A stretch of 64,000 nt of DNA from Termitomyces sp. T153 (lineage: Eukaryota > Basidiomycota > Agaricomycetes > Agaricales > Lyophyllaceae), in the NCBI GenBank assembly GCA_018296165.2, contig JACKQL020000003.1, forward strand, positions 868,001-932,000. Reading direction: 5' to 3'. Below the pieces are notes generated by a model, which was given only the letters and a program-made list of their open reading frames with translations, was not told the origin of the DNA and ran no database searches. The translations under genes and the position numbers were made by a program. This document shows, piece by piece, positions 10,930 to 21,849 of this stretch; within the stretch, counting starts at the first letter, position 1, and every line of letters begins with the position of its first letter.

Positions 10930-11213
10930 TTCGTCATCTATGTTCGACTTGGCGGCTCGCTCAAGGTACTTCCCACCCTTGTAGACAGCGGCGCCTCCGG
11001 TGTCTTCATCAGCAACCAACTCGACCTCCGACGCAATGACCTCGACAAACCCCTCGAGCTCCAACTCTTTGATGGGAGCCCCGCCACGACAAGAATCATG
11101 CAATACCATGACAACACCCTCACCCTTGATAACGACCTGCAGTTCCAGGCCCAACTCCTTGTTACTCAACTACCCCCGTCGACCCCAATCGTGCTCGGAC
11201 TCCCGTGGCTGTG
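10930..11213 (+). pseudogene. Gypsy-1 retropepsin-like aspartic protease, second domain
   Basis: A second copy of the fold follows in another frame: LPTLVDSGASGVFISNQL with DSGA near 10984, LQLFDGSPATT, and IVLGLPWL just before a TGA at 11214. The TGA stands where the family usually reads Arg-Asp, suggesting CGA to TGA. It is clearly different from the first domain in sequence, so the duplication is not recent. Retropepsins normally work as homodimers of one domain. A tandem pair could form an internal dimer, but this is inference. Confidence 0.75.
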
Positions 11214-11451
11214 AGATGTCAATCCTGACATCAACTGGAAGAACCTCACCATGCAATTCCCTGGCCCTGAAGCAAGCTTAGCGGCTGCGATCCACCTCTG
11301 CTTCCAGTCTATCCCTGATCTCAACGCCACCCCAGACCCGACTGCTACACCTATGGTACCCAACCCCGTCGACTCCGGAAACCTTGACATTAAAATCATT
11401 GGCGCCGTCCCCTTCGCGTGCCTCCTATGAGAAGGCACCCCCACCTTCCAG

Positions 11452-12950
11452 TTGCAAGTCATGCCAGCCCTACCTGAGGAATACCTCCGCGCAGGGACTA
11501 CCATGCCAGAAAATAAGATGGAGGAACAGATCCTATCCGAAGTAGTTCCCCCAGAGTATCATGAGTTCGCTGATGTGTTCTCCGAAGGAAGTGCCAAGGA
11601 ACTCCCTCCGCACCGCTCCTATGACCACCAGATTGACCTTGAAGAAGGTACCTCACCCCCATTTGGCAAGATCTACAACATGTCCGAAATCAAGCTCCGG
11701 GCCCTGAAGGAATACCTTGATGACATGCTCGGCAAAGGTTTCATACGTCCCTCAATCTCAGCAGCTGGCACCCCGGTTCTGTTTGCCAAGAAAAAAGACG
11801 GATCCCTCCAACTCTGTGTGGATTATCGGGGACTCAACAAAGTCACCAAGAAGAACCAGTACCCCCTCCCCTTAATCGGAGACCTTGTTGATCGCCTTTG
11901 CAGCGCCAAGATTTACATGAAAATCGACCTTTGTTCCGGCTACAACAACGTCAGGATCGCCCCGGGACATGAATGGAAGACCGCCTTTCGCACCCGCTAT
12001 GGCCTCTTTGAGTATCTTGTAATGCCCTTCAGAATGACTAACTCCCCTGCCACCTTCCAGTACTTCATGAACAACATCTTCCATGACATGAATGACGTCT
12101 TTGTCATCGTATATTTGGACAATATCCTGATCTACTCGAATTTGCCAGCGGAGCATTCGGAGCACATCCGCCGTGTCCTGGAACGACTCTGAGAGTATCA
12201 CCTTCACGCTAAACCCAAAAAGTGCTCATTCCACACAGCGGAAGTTGAATATCTCGGGGTCATCGTCACCCCCGATGGTGTGCGCATGGACCCCGCCAAG
12301 GTCAACACAATACTCAACTGGCCCTCCCTGCGGAATGTCAAGGAGGTACAGTCATTCTTGGGGTTTGCTAACTTCTATCACCGCTTCATTGACAACTACT
12401 CTGGGATCACCAAACCCCTCAACCGACTCACATGGAAGGACACCCCTTGGGATTGGGACAGCAAGTGCCAGAGCGTATTCCTCCTTCTGAAGAAGGCCTT
12501 CACCTCCGCTCTAGTCCTCCGCCATTTCAACCCATCCCTACCGATCGTGCTCGAATGTGATGCCTCCGACTACGCTATTGCTGGGATACTCTCCCAGTCG
12601 AACTCGGGGGGCAAGGATCTCCACCCCGTTGCCTTCTACACCCGATCAATGATCCCAGCAGAACTCAACTACAACATTTACGACAAGGAACTCCTCGCGA
12701 TCGTCGAAGCCTTTCGTCAGTGGCGGGCCTACCTTGAGGGGTCCCCACACCACATCCAAGTCTACTCCGATCACAACAACCTGCAATATTTCATGACCAC
12801 GAAACAGCTCAGCCGCCGCCAGGCTCGATGGTCCAAAACCCTTTTGGAGTACGATTTTACCATTCACTACTGCCCCAGGCGACTTGGCGCAAAGCCCGAT
12901 GCCCTCACTCAGAGACCCGACATGTATCCGAAGAAATCATTCGAAACTGA
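11452..12950 (+). pseudogene. Gypsy-1 reverse transcriptase and RNase H
   Basis: The translation has [64 protein letters not shown], a YLDN motif near 12112 and [17 protein letters not shown]. RNase H follows with [27 protein letters not shown] and [14 protein letters not shown] at 12190 breaks the frame just after the active site (expected Arg). The second Asp of the catalytic YxDD motif is Asn, which should abolish polymerisation. Confidence 0.9.
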
Positions 12951-14490
12951 ACGAAATGCATTCAACCATCGAGTGGTAATTCCACCTGAACATCTACATG
13001 CCGTGCTGATTTTAAACGAAGAAGGAATCCTCCAGCAAATCAGGAATTCACCCCCGGACCCCTTCTTCAACCAACACAACCCCTGCAACAACCCCGACGA
13101 GTCGAGCATAGACAACCCCTTTTCGCTATCCCTGGACCACCGCCTGCTGCTCCGGAGTGGACGAATCTACGCCCTGGACCACAAGTCCATTTGCCTCGAC
13201 ATACTCCGGCAGCACCACGATCACAAACTCCGGGGGCACCCAGAAATTCATAAGACCCTTCAACTCATCTCTTGCACTTATTTTTGGCCAGGAATGAAGA
13301 AGGACGTCACGCAATATGTAAGAGCCTGCGAACCCTGCCTACGGGCCAAAGTACCCTGCCATTGCCCCCACGGATTACTGAAACCCCTCCCCGTCGGTCA
13401 CTGCCCCTGGTCTTCAATATCGATGGATCATATCGTCGAACTCCCTGACTCCGAAGGTTTCGATGCAATCCTCGTCGTCGTCTGCCGCCTTACCAAACAA
13501 GCCCTCTTTATTCCCTGCCACACCACTGACACCGCCCCGGATTTCGCCAAACTATTTCTAGAACATGTATTCTCCAAACACAGACTTCCCGACAACATTG
13601 TCTCTGACCATGGACCCCTATTCATATCTCATTTTTGGCAATCGCTGTGCAAGGCGCTTGAGATCAAAACCAGCCTCTCTACCGCCTACCACCTGGAAAC
13701 CAACAGACAAACCGAGTGCGTAAACCAGACGTTAGAACAGTACCTTTGCCTCTATGTTAACTATTTACAGAACAACTGGCGCGCGGAGCTTCCCCTCGCC
13801 GAATTCACCTACAACAACACACCTTACTCCGCCACCAGAGTTTCCCCCTTTTATGCCAACAAGGGCTACAATCCTCAACTCATGCTGTCCCTCAAAGACA
13901 TCCCTTCCCACATTGCCCACAAAGTCGCCGAGGACCTCCGATCCCTCCACCAATTCCTCCGGGACGAGATCAACACCGCCAACCAAGCCTACTCCAAGCA
14001 CGCCAACGCCCGTCGCAAGCCGACCCCTGACTGGCCCCCCAGCACCCTGGTCTGGCTTGACCAACAAAATCTTAAGACCTGGAGGCCTTCCATCAAACTC
14101 GACCACAAACGCCTCGGCCCATTCAAGATCCTCCAGAAGGTCTCCACCCACGCTTACAAGCTCGACCTGCCTCCGGGCCTGAAGGGCCTCCACCCTGTGT
14201 TCCATGTTCAACTCCTTGAAAGGCACGCTCCAGACCCCTTCCCCGGCCAACGCCCCAGCCAACCGCCCCCCGTCAAAGTCGAGGACGAGTATCAATACGA
14301 GGTCGACAAGATCCTTGACTCCTGGGTAGTTCGCGGCTGACTCCAGTACTTGGTCCGCTGGAAAGGCTACGGACCTGAGGATGACACGTGGGAACCCTGA
14401 AAGAACCTCAACAGAGCCCCCAACAAACTCCGGGACTTCCACCGACAGAATCCCGCCAAGCCCCGGAACCCCCAGGACTGACCCAACACA
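12951..14490 (+). pseudogene. Gypsy-1 integrase with C-terminal chromodomain
   Basis: An HHCC zinc-binding region ([14 protein letters not shown] to CEPCLRAK) precedes the DDE core: [22 protein letters not shown] and the Glu in [16 protein letters not shown]. After [16 protein letters not shown] comes a chromodomain, [16 protein letters not shown].. then YLVRWKGYGPEDDTWEP. TGA codons at 14338 and 14398 interrupt the chromodomain. Integrase inserts the cDNA copy, and chromodomains of this type direct integration to chromatin carrying methylated histone H3. Confidence 0.92.
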
Positions 14491-14710
14491 GATGGCAATA
14501 GTGGGCATAACCCCCGCCTCTGGGTTCACCAGGGATTCAACTCCCACCAGTACTCTCCTACATGTTTCCACTTACTCCTCTCCTCACTCTATCTGAAACT
14601 TCCCACACTCAGCAGAAGGACCAGCGACTATATAGGAACAAGCAGTGTACATATATATACTTGAACAAGAAGGAGCAGAGAACAAGTCAACGACGGGGTC
14701 TGGATTCCCC
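14491..14710. other. Spacer between chromodomain end and antisense gene
   Basis: A short pyrimidine-rich then AT-rich stretch (TATATATAC near 14650). It would hold the 3' ends of both the pol transcript and the antisense transcript. Confidence 0.4.
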
Positions 14711-16401
14711 TCACTCTCCCTCCTCCTCCGACCCTAACCCTGCTACTCTTCCCACCATGAACACCTCCAACTGTGCCACTACCGCCGCCAGAACCTCTGG
14801 TTGCCCAGGAAGCAGTTCCCCCACGTCCGTTGCCATCTCCCACCACGCCCCAGGATCTGCTGTTGCCCTCCGCCAATGCCCTGCCAACAGACGCCCCATC
14901 TGCGTAACCCCTTGACCCAACTCCAGCGGAAGGTCCCCGGGCATCCTTGCCAACCCATCATGGATGGACCCCAGCGCTGCCGACGCTCCGTCGAGAAGGA
15001 TGCAATGCTCCCTGGCCCAGTCTGTGGAACCTGAATCAGCGCTTAGGAGATGAAAGCGGGGAAACCACTCACGAAGCACTCCTTGCCGGCCCAAGGCTGC
15101 CTTGTTGGTGAGCCATTCCTCCCGCCGCCACGCCCTCTCCGCCGCTGCCCGGACTTCCCCAGTGCTGGCACCCTGCTGGGTCTCCCGCACCCCTGAGCCT
15201 CCTGCCTGCTGCGTCGCCACCTCCGCTGCCTCCGCCTGCGCCTGCAAATGCACTGTCCACACCTCCAACTCCTGCAGATGAGACAATCGCTCCATGGCAG
15301 TCCCGACGGCGACGTCCTTGTCTTTCCGTGCCAGGTCCCATTCCCTCCGAACCCCGTCCAACTCCCATCGAGCCCTGTCCCTCTCCTACCGTACCCCCTG
15401 AATCTCCTCCTCGCGTGCGACCAACAACCGTTCCAAGCCCTCTACCCAACGCCGCAGATAGGCCTCCGCAACCGACCACGACCTATCTGCGGACTGCTCA
15501 ATGGGGGCTCTGGATGTAGGGGAGTACACCGTGGAACCAGGGGGGCCCCTCATTACCTGCTCACCCTGTGCCCACTTACTGGGACCCGCCTCGGGTGAAG
15601 GGGATGCTCTCCGCTTCCCTTTCTCCTGCGTGGAAGGGGCCCCCTCCCTCCATCCACCCCGCAGGGGGCCCACCTTCATGACTGGCGCGCTAACCCATTC
15701 CCCTCCCCCAGCCCTGGAGCCCCTCCCCGACACCCTGCCCTTCTGCCCCTCCTCCAGCTGCGCTGCAATCCAACCTCAATCCCACCCTTGCTCTGCCGCA
15801 ACGCAGACAGCCCGCCAACTCAGGGTGATGGAGCACTTCTCGTGCCGCGAACGGCATGGAAGGCACACTGACGTGTCCCACCGTACCCCCGATGCAGGTT
15901 CCTCAAACTCACACTGCTCCTCGGGTACAAGACGCACACTGCAGGGGCATGTTGGTTCAGGAAACATGAAGCTAAGTGGCCACTCACCGGGGCCGCCGCC
16001 TGACACCACTCGAGGGTGGGGGGACCCCTCGCCTGACCCACCGCCTCAGCAAACTGCTCCGGCATCACCTCCGCCTGTACCACCCTTGAACTCTCTGGGA
16101 CAAGCCGGACCACCCCCGGGCAAATGCCAGACTTGGAGTGCGTAGAAGTGACCATACCCACCGGTGGCTGCATCGCATCTGTGCCAGACGGTGGCCCTGA
16201 GGGACCAGCCATGGCCGCGGACAACTCTGCAAAGGGACAATCAGTGTTCTGGGGTACATGAGACGGACCGCACTCACAACTACGGTACATCGCCTCGACC
16301 CGACAGCGATCTCGGCAACCCTCTGAATCTTCAGAGGACGACAGCTGGGAAGGCAGGGATGGCGACCTAGATGCTGTGGGAGAATAAGCTGTAGAAGACA
16401 T
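14711..16401 (-). pseudogene. Antisense accessory gene of Gypsy-1: Cys-cluster and coiled-coil protein
   Basis: One minus-strand frame runs 16009-14711 with only two stops: TGA near 15776 and TAG near 15383. Each fits a single C-to-T change of CGA or CAG. Upstream, an ATG at 16401 (MSSTAYSPTASRSPSLPSQL) leads into two possible introns with good GTGAGT donors and TGCAG or TTTGCAG acceptors. One of them ends just before a CASC motif, and a one-base shift then joins CEFEEPASGVRWDTS and CLPCRSRHEKC. The rest has a KGKRRASPSPEAGPS basic patch, an acidic and charged helical region, and a conserved-looking end (REEWLTNKAALGRQGVLREW, ELGQGVTQMGRLLAGHWRR). I recall similar proteins in other mushroom genomes but know no function. 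Confidence 0.6.
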
Positions 16402-16431
16402 TGCAACAAGCTGGCAGACTCCCAGGTGCGT

Positions 16432-16450
16432 CCACCCCTTTTAATAACTT
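16432..16450 (-). promoter_or_regulatory. Possible promoter of the antisense gene
   Basis: Read on the minus strand, TTATTAAAAGGGG lies about 35-50 bp upstream of the ATG at 16401. It is a TATA-like, AT-rich patch within a GC-rich context. Position is the only support. Confidence 0.3.
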
Positions 16451-16604
16451 AAGAAGGGGCCCCTGACGAACAGCGGCCGCACCTCAACTTCCTTCCCCAC
16501 GCCGCCGCCACTCGCTGCGGTTTGATCAATATTGATCAACTTTGATTCCCACACCCTACCGATCCCCAACTCGCTCCCCACATCTCGAGGGTCTCGATGC
16601 TGAA

Positions 16605-16971
16605 AACATTCTTAACAACAACTCTGAACCTTGCTACCCACTCGACCCTGGAACCCATCAAGCCCCAGTGATCCCCTGTCCAGCTCCGACCCCGCCCCCA
16701 TCACCCAAGAAGCCTCCACCTACCCCGCAATCTATTTGTGCGCCCACTAACTAGCCCTGACACCCGCCCTGGGTCAATGACCAGTACCTTCGGTCTTAGA
16801 CTCCTCTGGACCACTCAGGACTTGCTCAGGCTGCTCTCCCTAGGGACCCCCTCACAAGCTTTCCCCACCTCCGCTCCAACTCCAGATGCCTGGTTATAAG
16901 CGCAGGACATCGCGTCTGCCTAGTAAGGACTCACCAGTGTACTGAGCCCCCGTCGTCAGCGGAACCTGACA
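16605..16971 (+). repeat. 3' LTR of Gypsy-1, 5'-truncated (367 bp)
   Basis: It matches 7424-7790 over its full length without length difference, mostly with transitions, and ends CCTGACA next to GATCA. The U3 region, TATA box and start-site motif present in the 5' LTR are absent. The sequence upstream (16450-16604) is unrelated to the 5' LTR. Confidence 0.9.
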
Positions 16972-16976
16972 GATCA
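16972..16976. repeat. Target site duplication GATCA, right copy
   Basis: It matches 6784-6788 exactly. Confidence 0.9.
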
Positions 16977-17449
16977 AAGGCATCAAGAATTGTTGTCCTC
17001 CTTCCTCATTCAGACTGAAGTGACCACCTGTGACAATAGACATGCTTGTATTGCTGGAGAGCCACCTCAACCTCTATTCTGGCTTGGATACTTGCATTTA
17101 TTCTGTGGCTTTGGCATGTTTCTGGGGTCAAATTTATCTAGGAGAAATCTTGCCCCTCAGTCATCAGAAATTCAGGAAGAATCTATTCCCTTCCTTTGGC
17201 AACCTTGCCCAGTTTTTGTCTCCAAAGGGCTCACAAATGTTGCACCTTCCAAACACAAAAATGGGTGGTTCCCATGGGGAGGATGTAATTCTATCAAGGC
17301 AATCTTGTGTGGATCTGATTCAAGCTCTCAACACATAATTTGCAACTGAATGGAGACAGGGCAACAGATGCACTAGCTTTTTACATTTCAACAACAGGAG
17401 CATGAGTGCTACTGATGCAATACAAGTTTTTGTCTAGACTGAGCTACAT
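16972..17449 (+). pseudogene. Tyrosine-recombinase-like gene, central fragment (right of Gypsy-1)
   Basis: The recombinase frame interrupted at 6788 resumes after the target duplication: KGIKNCCPPSSFRLKRPPVT, then LACFWGQIYLGEILPLSHQK, LHLPNTKMGGSHGEDVIL and FLHFNNRS. These match the catalytic domain of recombinases in mushroom DIRS-like elements. The family usually has Arg before LGE; here it is Tyr, so the first catalytic Arg seems lost. The fragment ends near 17,470 where Gypsy-2 sequence begins, before the expected HxxR and Tyr motifs. Confidence 0.65.
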
Positions 17450-17478
17450 TTATATTTATCGGTGGGCATGTGAAAGGC

Positions 17479-17647
17479 TGTCAGTAAACAGCCCTACTGT
17501 GACCTCAACAGACAAGACAAAATTATCTTTGTTGCTTGTATGTAAGATCATTTGTAGTAGAGTAAAATATAGTAAGCTCACCTTTGTTGCTCATATGTAA
17601 GATGAGTGAACAAAGGTGAAAACAAAATTTTCTTGAGGTGGTGCTCA
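17479..17647 (-). repeat. Gypsy-2 LTR (downstream copy)
   Basis: It matches 22745-22913 closely at the same length. Shared internal words include AGACAAGACAAAATTATCTT and GTAGAGTAAAATATAGTAAG. Confidence 0.75.
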
Positions 17648-17739
17648 CATGAGTGTGCCACAGTGACATAGATGTGTTGTAAGTTTGTCAAAAGTTGACC
17701 AGCAAGCTTACACTCCTCCCCCCTCTGAGAACTTGCTGT

Positions 17740-18093
17740 CATTTCACCAGCTCACTCCATTTCTCTTCTCCCACTTATCAAGGGCCTCACAGTCTTTCAG
17801 CTTGGAATACGGCAACCATTTGTTGTGGTCTAGTGGGAACACCACCCATTGTGCCAGATATTGCTGACCTCATCCCCATCTACATTCATCAATTATTTTG
17901 TCGATGACATGATGGTCAGTGGCACCATCCTCCATGACAACTGGTCCCAGTCAGGTGTATTCTCACCCAGGGAACATGGCAGGATTGTTGTGGATATGGT
18001 GCTTGAGGAGGCTCACATGGAAACTAGGGAAGGTGCATCCTTTGTTGTTTGGCAGTCACAAGGTGTACTCAGACCTCTCCAGAAAGGCCATGA
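17740..18093 (-). pseudogene. Gypsy-2 C-terminal tail with chromodomain-like remnant
   Basis: Broken minus-strand frames read IDKIIDE, then QQYLAQWVVFPLDHNKWLPY and LKDCEALDKW. This resembles the divergent chromodomain at the end of some fungal Gypsy polyproteins. Several stops interrupt it. Confidence 0.4.
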
Positions 18094-19506
18094 TTATCTT
18101 GTAGGCTTGTCATGCCAAGGCATGAACTTTGCTACACATTTGTGCCCTTTTTGCATGTAATCCCATTGGCAATTCTTTGTGGCCAGCATAACAAAATCTC
18201 CAACTTTGTAGACCTCCTCATCTGCATGCCCAGCATTTGTGTGATATGCTTGTTGGACCTTGGTGGTGAGGAGATTATCTTGTGCCTCTTTCATGTCCAT
18301 CTGTAGCTTCTCAATGATATCATGAGCTGTTCTCTTGTCCTTTGACGCATGTGTTGGTAAGGGTGCAAGGGGAGGGATGACTCTTGGGGAGCATCCCATT
18401 TTTAGCTGGAAGGGGGAGAGCCCCATGGATAAATTCACCATGTTCATTATAGCAAAACAAACCTGTGGCAGGGTGGACAGCCAACCCTTTTGGTCATGGT
18501 CTACCAGGTATTGAATAGCCTGCATAATTGTCTTGTTCATTTGTTCACTGCCAACATTGGTCTCAGGGTGATAAGAGGTTGACATTTTGAGTTTGATGCC
18601 TGTCAGTTTATATAATTCTTGCCAGACATCAGTGACAAAAAGATGGTTTCGATCTGATACAATTTTTGTCATAAGCCCATTCTTGCAGTACCACTCATTG
18701 AATAGCACAAGTGCAATTTGGGCAGTGGTGTCCTTCAAATGTGTTCTGGCAAGGCATACCTCTGCTCCCAACAAGTCTGTCATAGTCATTATGGTGTCCT
18801 TGCCTTCCTGCTCTAGCAACAGACTGATGAAATCTATGCTGACTATGGAAAAATGCTTGTCAGAAATGGGCAGTGGGTGCAAGGGTCCAGTTGGCTTTGT
18901 AGTTCTGTCCTTGTTCTGTAGGCAGGGGCCACAAGAAGGTATGTAGGCTTGCTCCAAATCACAATGCATGTGCAGCCAATAGTATGAGTCCCAAAGTGCG
19001 GCGTAACTTTTCTTGAACCCATAGTGCCTGAGGGTGTCATGGGCAAGATTGTAGAGCAGTTCATGTACATGAGTGCTGCTGGAGATGAGGAGGCGTTGAC
19101 TGAGATATAGTAATCCATTCTTCATCTTTGCTCTAACAATGCTCCCTTTCTTGACTCCTTCCTGGACCTGCTTAGCAAAGCTATTCTCCTTGTAACCCAC
19201 TACTATCTCCTTCATGAACAATTTGTCTGCTGATATGTATAAGGTGCCTGCCACAGCATACCTATGCTGGGGAGGGGATTGTGTGTAGGTGAGGGCACAT
19301 GCAGCTAATCCTGCATCTGAGGTGGCTATTGGCATCTGAGACAGAGAGTCAGCTGCTGAGTTGTTCTTGCTGTGGATGTAGATTATATCAAAATCAAAAT
19401 CTGCCAAGAACATGGCCCACCTTGATTGTCTCTGGGACATCTGCTTCTGAGACTGGAAGTATTTGAGTGTGCAGTGGTCCATGTACACTTCAAATTTAAC
19501 TCCCAA
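18094..19506 (-). pseudogene. Gypsy-2 RNase H end and integrase
   Basis: A 470-codon open frame starts inside RNase H (YMDHCTLKYFQSQKQMSQRQ, IIYIHSKNNSAADSLSQMP). It runs through an HHCC region (HVHELLYNLAHDTLRHYGFK.. CGPCLQNK) and a DDE core with IDFISLLLEQEGKD, VSDRNHLFVTDVWQ and TSYHPETNVGSEQMNKTIMQ. The catalytic Asp, Asp and Glu are all kept. It is the longest intact stretch of Gypsy-2 but lacks the upstream pol frame. Confidence 0.88.
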
Positions 19507-20660
19507 GAGGCTTGTCTGCCATTTCTTTAAAGCTTTGACAATTGCTAACAGTTCTCATTTGTGCATTGGATAGTTTTGTTGCACTGCATTTAGCTGGTAG
19601 GAATTGTAGGCTATGGGTTATGCAGACTCCCAAGACTCCCAAAAGCTCAATATTGCTCTGGTTCTCCAGTTGCTAGCATCCATAGTTACAAATATTTTTT
19701 TGGTTGGATTGTCATAGTCTATGACAGCCAGTGTCTCTAGGTTGGCCATGGCAAGGCATATGGCATTGAACACATCCTGGTGAACCCCTGTCCACTCAGA
19801 AAATTTCTTGTCATATTTCTTGGCAGTTAGGGGGCTTAGGACACTCGTATGTCTGGCTAGCATGGGAATGAATGAGGCGAGGTATCTGGTGAGGCCCAAA
19901 AAACCTCTGACGTTGGTCACAGTCATGGGGATGGGCCAGTTGGCCACCTTGTTGACCTTTCTTGGATTGGGTCAAATGCCTTCCCTCAAGATGATGTGCC
20001 CCAAGAATTGAAGCTTGCTTGTGAATAGCATTGACTTCTTCAAGTTACAGAACAAATATGCCTTCTGGAGCACCTCCATTACTAGTTGTAAGTGCTCTTC
20101 ATGTTTCTTTATGGTGTTGGACCAGATAATGATGTTGTCCAGATACACATGATACACCACCCTGATTAGGCCCCATAGAGCATTGGTCATTCATTGTTGA
20201 TGAGTGGATGGGGCATTGCATCCTCCCATGGGCATGATGACCAATTCATAGAGTCCCTAAGGCATTCTGATGGCCATAAGGTGTATGTTGTCTGGATGGA
20301 TGCATGTCTGGAAAAATGCATTAGTCATGTCAATTTTTCCAAAAATCCTCCCTCTTCCACAGTCAGCAAGTATGTTGTCCACTCAAGGCAAGGGGAAGCT
20401 GTCATGGATAGTGTTTTGATTTAACAAATGATAATCATTTACCCACCAAGGGAGCACTGTGAGATTGGGTACTCCATTGCAGTATTTGGGGATACAGAAT
20501 GCTGGCGATGTGAACTCGGAGGAAGATGGACATAATTGACCTGCCACTAAGTGTTCCTCCAACAATCTTTTCCATGGCTCATGAAATTTCTTGGGTGCAG
20601 AGTATCCATGAGCATTGATGACCTTTAAGGGGTCCTTGAGTTGGATTTAATGGAAAATGT
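19507..20660 (-). pseudogene. Gypsy-2 reverse transcriptase and RNase H, fragmented
   Basis: Minus-strand pieces are SEFTSPAFCIPKYCNGVP and VNDYHLLNQNTIHDSFPLP (palm start), VYLDNIIIWSNTIKKHEEHL (active site), LGHIILREGI, MANWPIPMTVTNVRGFLGLT, and the RNase H start FVTMDASNWRTRAILSFWES. At least three interruptions separate them. The YxDD motif reads YLDN. Confidence 0.85.
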
Positions 20661-20934
20661 GGTTGGGGATGTCATCAGTCATCCTGGGTAGTTCCAAAGG
20701 GAAATGGTCTTGGTACATTTGTTTGGCCTTGGCATTCTTTTGGGCTGATACTTCTTCAAGGAAGAGTGACTCAATACATTCTTGGATGAGCACCATAATC
20801 TGGGTAGGAGAGGCATAGTTCTCAGGATGTATGGGCTCTGCCCACCTGCACCTGCACCTGCATTATTCAGTGTGTAAAGGTGTCAGTGGCTGAGGGTTGC
20901 TAACCCTGTGAGGATATATGATGTTGAAACCTGT

Positions 20935-21744
20935 TCATTTATCAATAACAGTGTTATCCTCAATGTCCAAGACCAGACATTTGGCAGACAGGAATGGAAT
21001 TCCTAGTAAGAGTGGTACAGGGAGTCCAACATTTACTTTAGCCCTAAATACCTTCAATTTCCAGGCTCCATGTCCTACTGTTGCCTCCAGTTGCACATAC
21101 TCTGTACACCTCAGGGGTGGGTCCATGAGTGAGGTTAAATTGTTCTCATGTTTTTCTAAGGAGAAACAGTGCAGTCCAAGCTTCGAGACAAGGTCCTCAC
21201 TAATCACTGTGGAGGGGCATTCATTATCCAGAATCACTCTGATAACTAGAGGAAAAGAAGAAACTGCAAGCCTGGTCACTTCCAACATTGCTGTCATGTG
21301 AGGTGCCAATAGTGGGGCTTCTAAGTTAGATGAGGGCATAAGGGCATACATGTATGATTCATCTGTGTCCTTGTCTCTCATCTCCTCCTCTCCTATGGGT
21401 TCTACATATGCTAACCTGGCAACACTTTTTGGTTTGGTAGTGAGAGCCATAGACAGCATGAGCATCTTAGTAGTTTTAGGGTTGGGCCAAGAGTTTGTGA
21501 TCTTCATAGGGCATGCTTTGGGTTTGCCCACGTGGTTGCAATAAAATGTTTGACACCTTGTGCACCCTTGGTGCTTGGACAGCAACTTCTTTTTGTCATC
21601 TGTGAGTTTGGTAAGTTTGAGGCGTGGGGTGTTGGTCCCAGAGGTTGTGGGCAAGATGCTTGTAATGTGGGATGGTGGCTCTAAAATCCTCTTGACAAGG
21701 GGCTTGTGTTTGTTGAACCTCTCCACATTGCTAGTGTTGATCAT
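20935..21744 (-). pseudogene. Gypsy-2 gag end and protease
   Basis: The 269-codon frame has a Cys/His motif HQGCTRCQTFYCNHVGKPKA that occupies the place of the nucleocapsid knuckle, and a protease-like region VIRVILDNECPSTVISEDLV with LLLGIPFLSAKCLVLDIED at the end. The active site reads DNEC rather than DSGA or DTGA. In this subgroup DNG or DNE forms occur in my recollection. The function is inferred from order in the element. Confidence 0.6.
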
Positions 21745-21849
21745 TGCTTGGGTTTGTGCTCTGCCATCTGCTAGTTCTTCATCTAACTCTGTTACCTCAG
21801 TGATCCAATCTGCAAGCTCTAGGAGTTTGAGTTTTTTGGTGTCTGTCTT

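Larger units (their letters stand above)
6789..16971 (+). mobile_element. Gypsy-1: Ty3/Gypsy chromovirus, decayed, with antisense accessory gene
   Basis: The element begins TGTCA and ends TGACA and is flanked by GATCA on both sides. In order it holds a 5' LTR, a self-priming site, gag with a CCHC knuckle, two retropepsin-like domains, reverse transcriptase, RNase H, integrase and a chromodomain, then an antisense gene and a 5'-truncated 3' LTR. Several in-frame stops, mostly TGA where CGA or TGG is expected, and at least one frameshift show it is inactive. The order PR-RT-RNH-IN-chromodomain places it among chromoviruses, and the self-priming signal suggests the Tf1/sushi-like group. Confidence 0.92.

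Noticed and set aside
13765..14571. 268-codon minus-strand open frame over the Gypsy-1 integrase
   Set aside because: It is a shadow of the strongly biased integrase and chromodomain coding sequence. Its translation is Val/Gly-rich low complexity with no motif. The supported antisense gene begins only downstream of pol.
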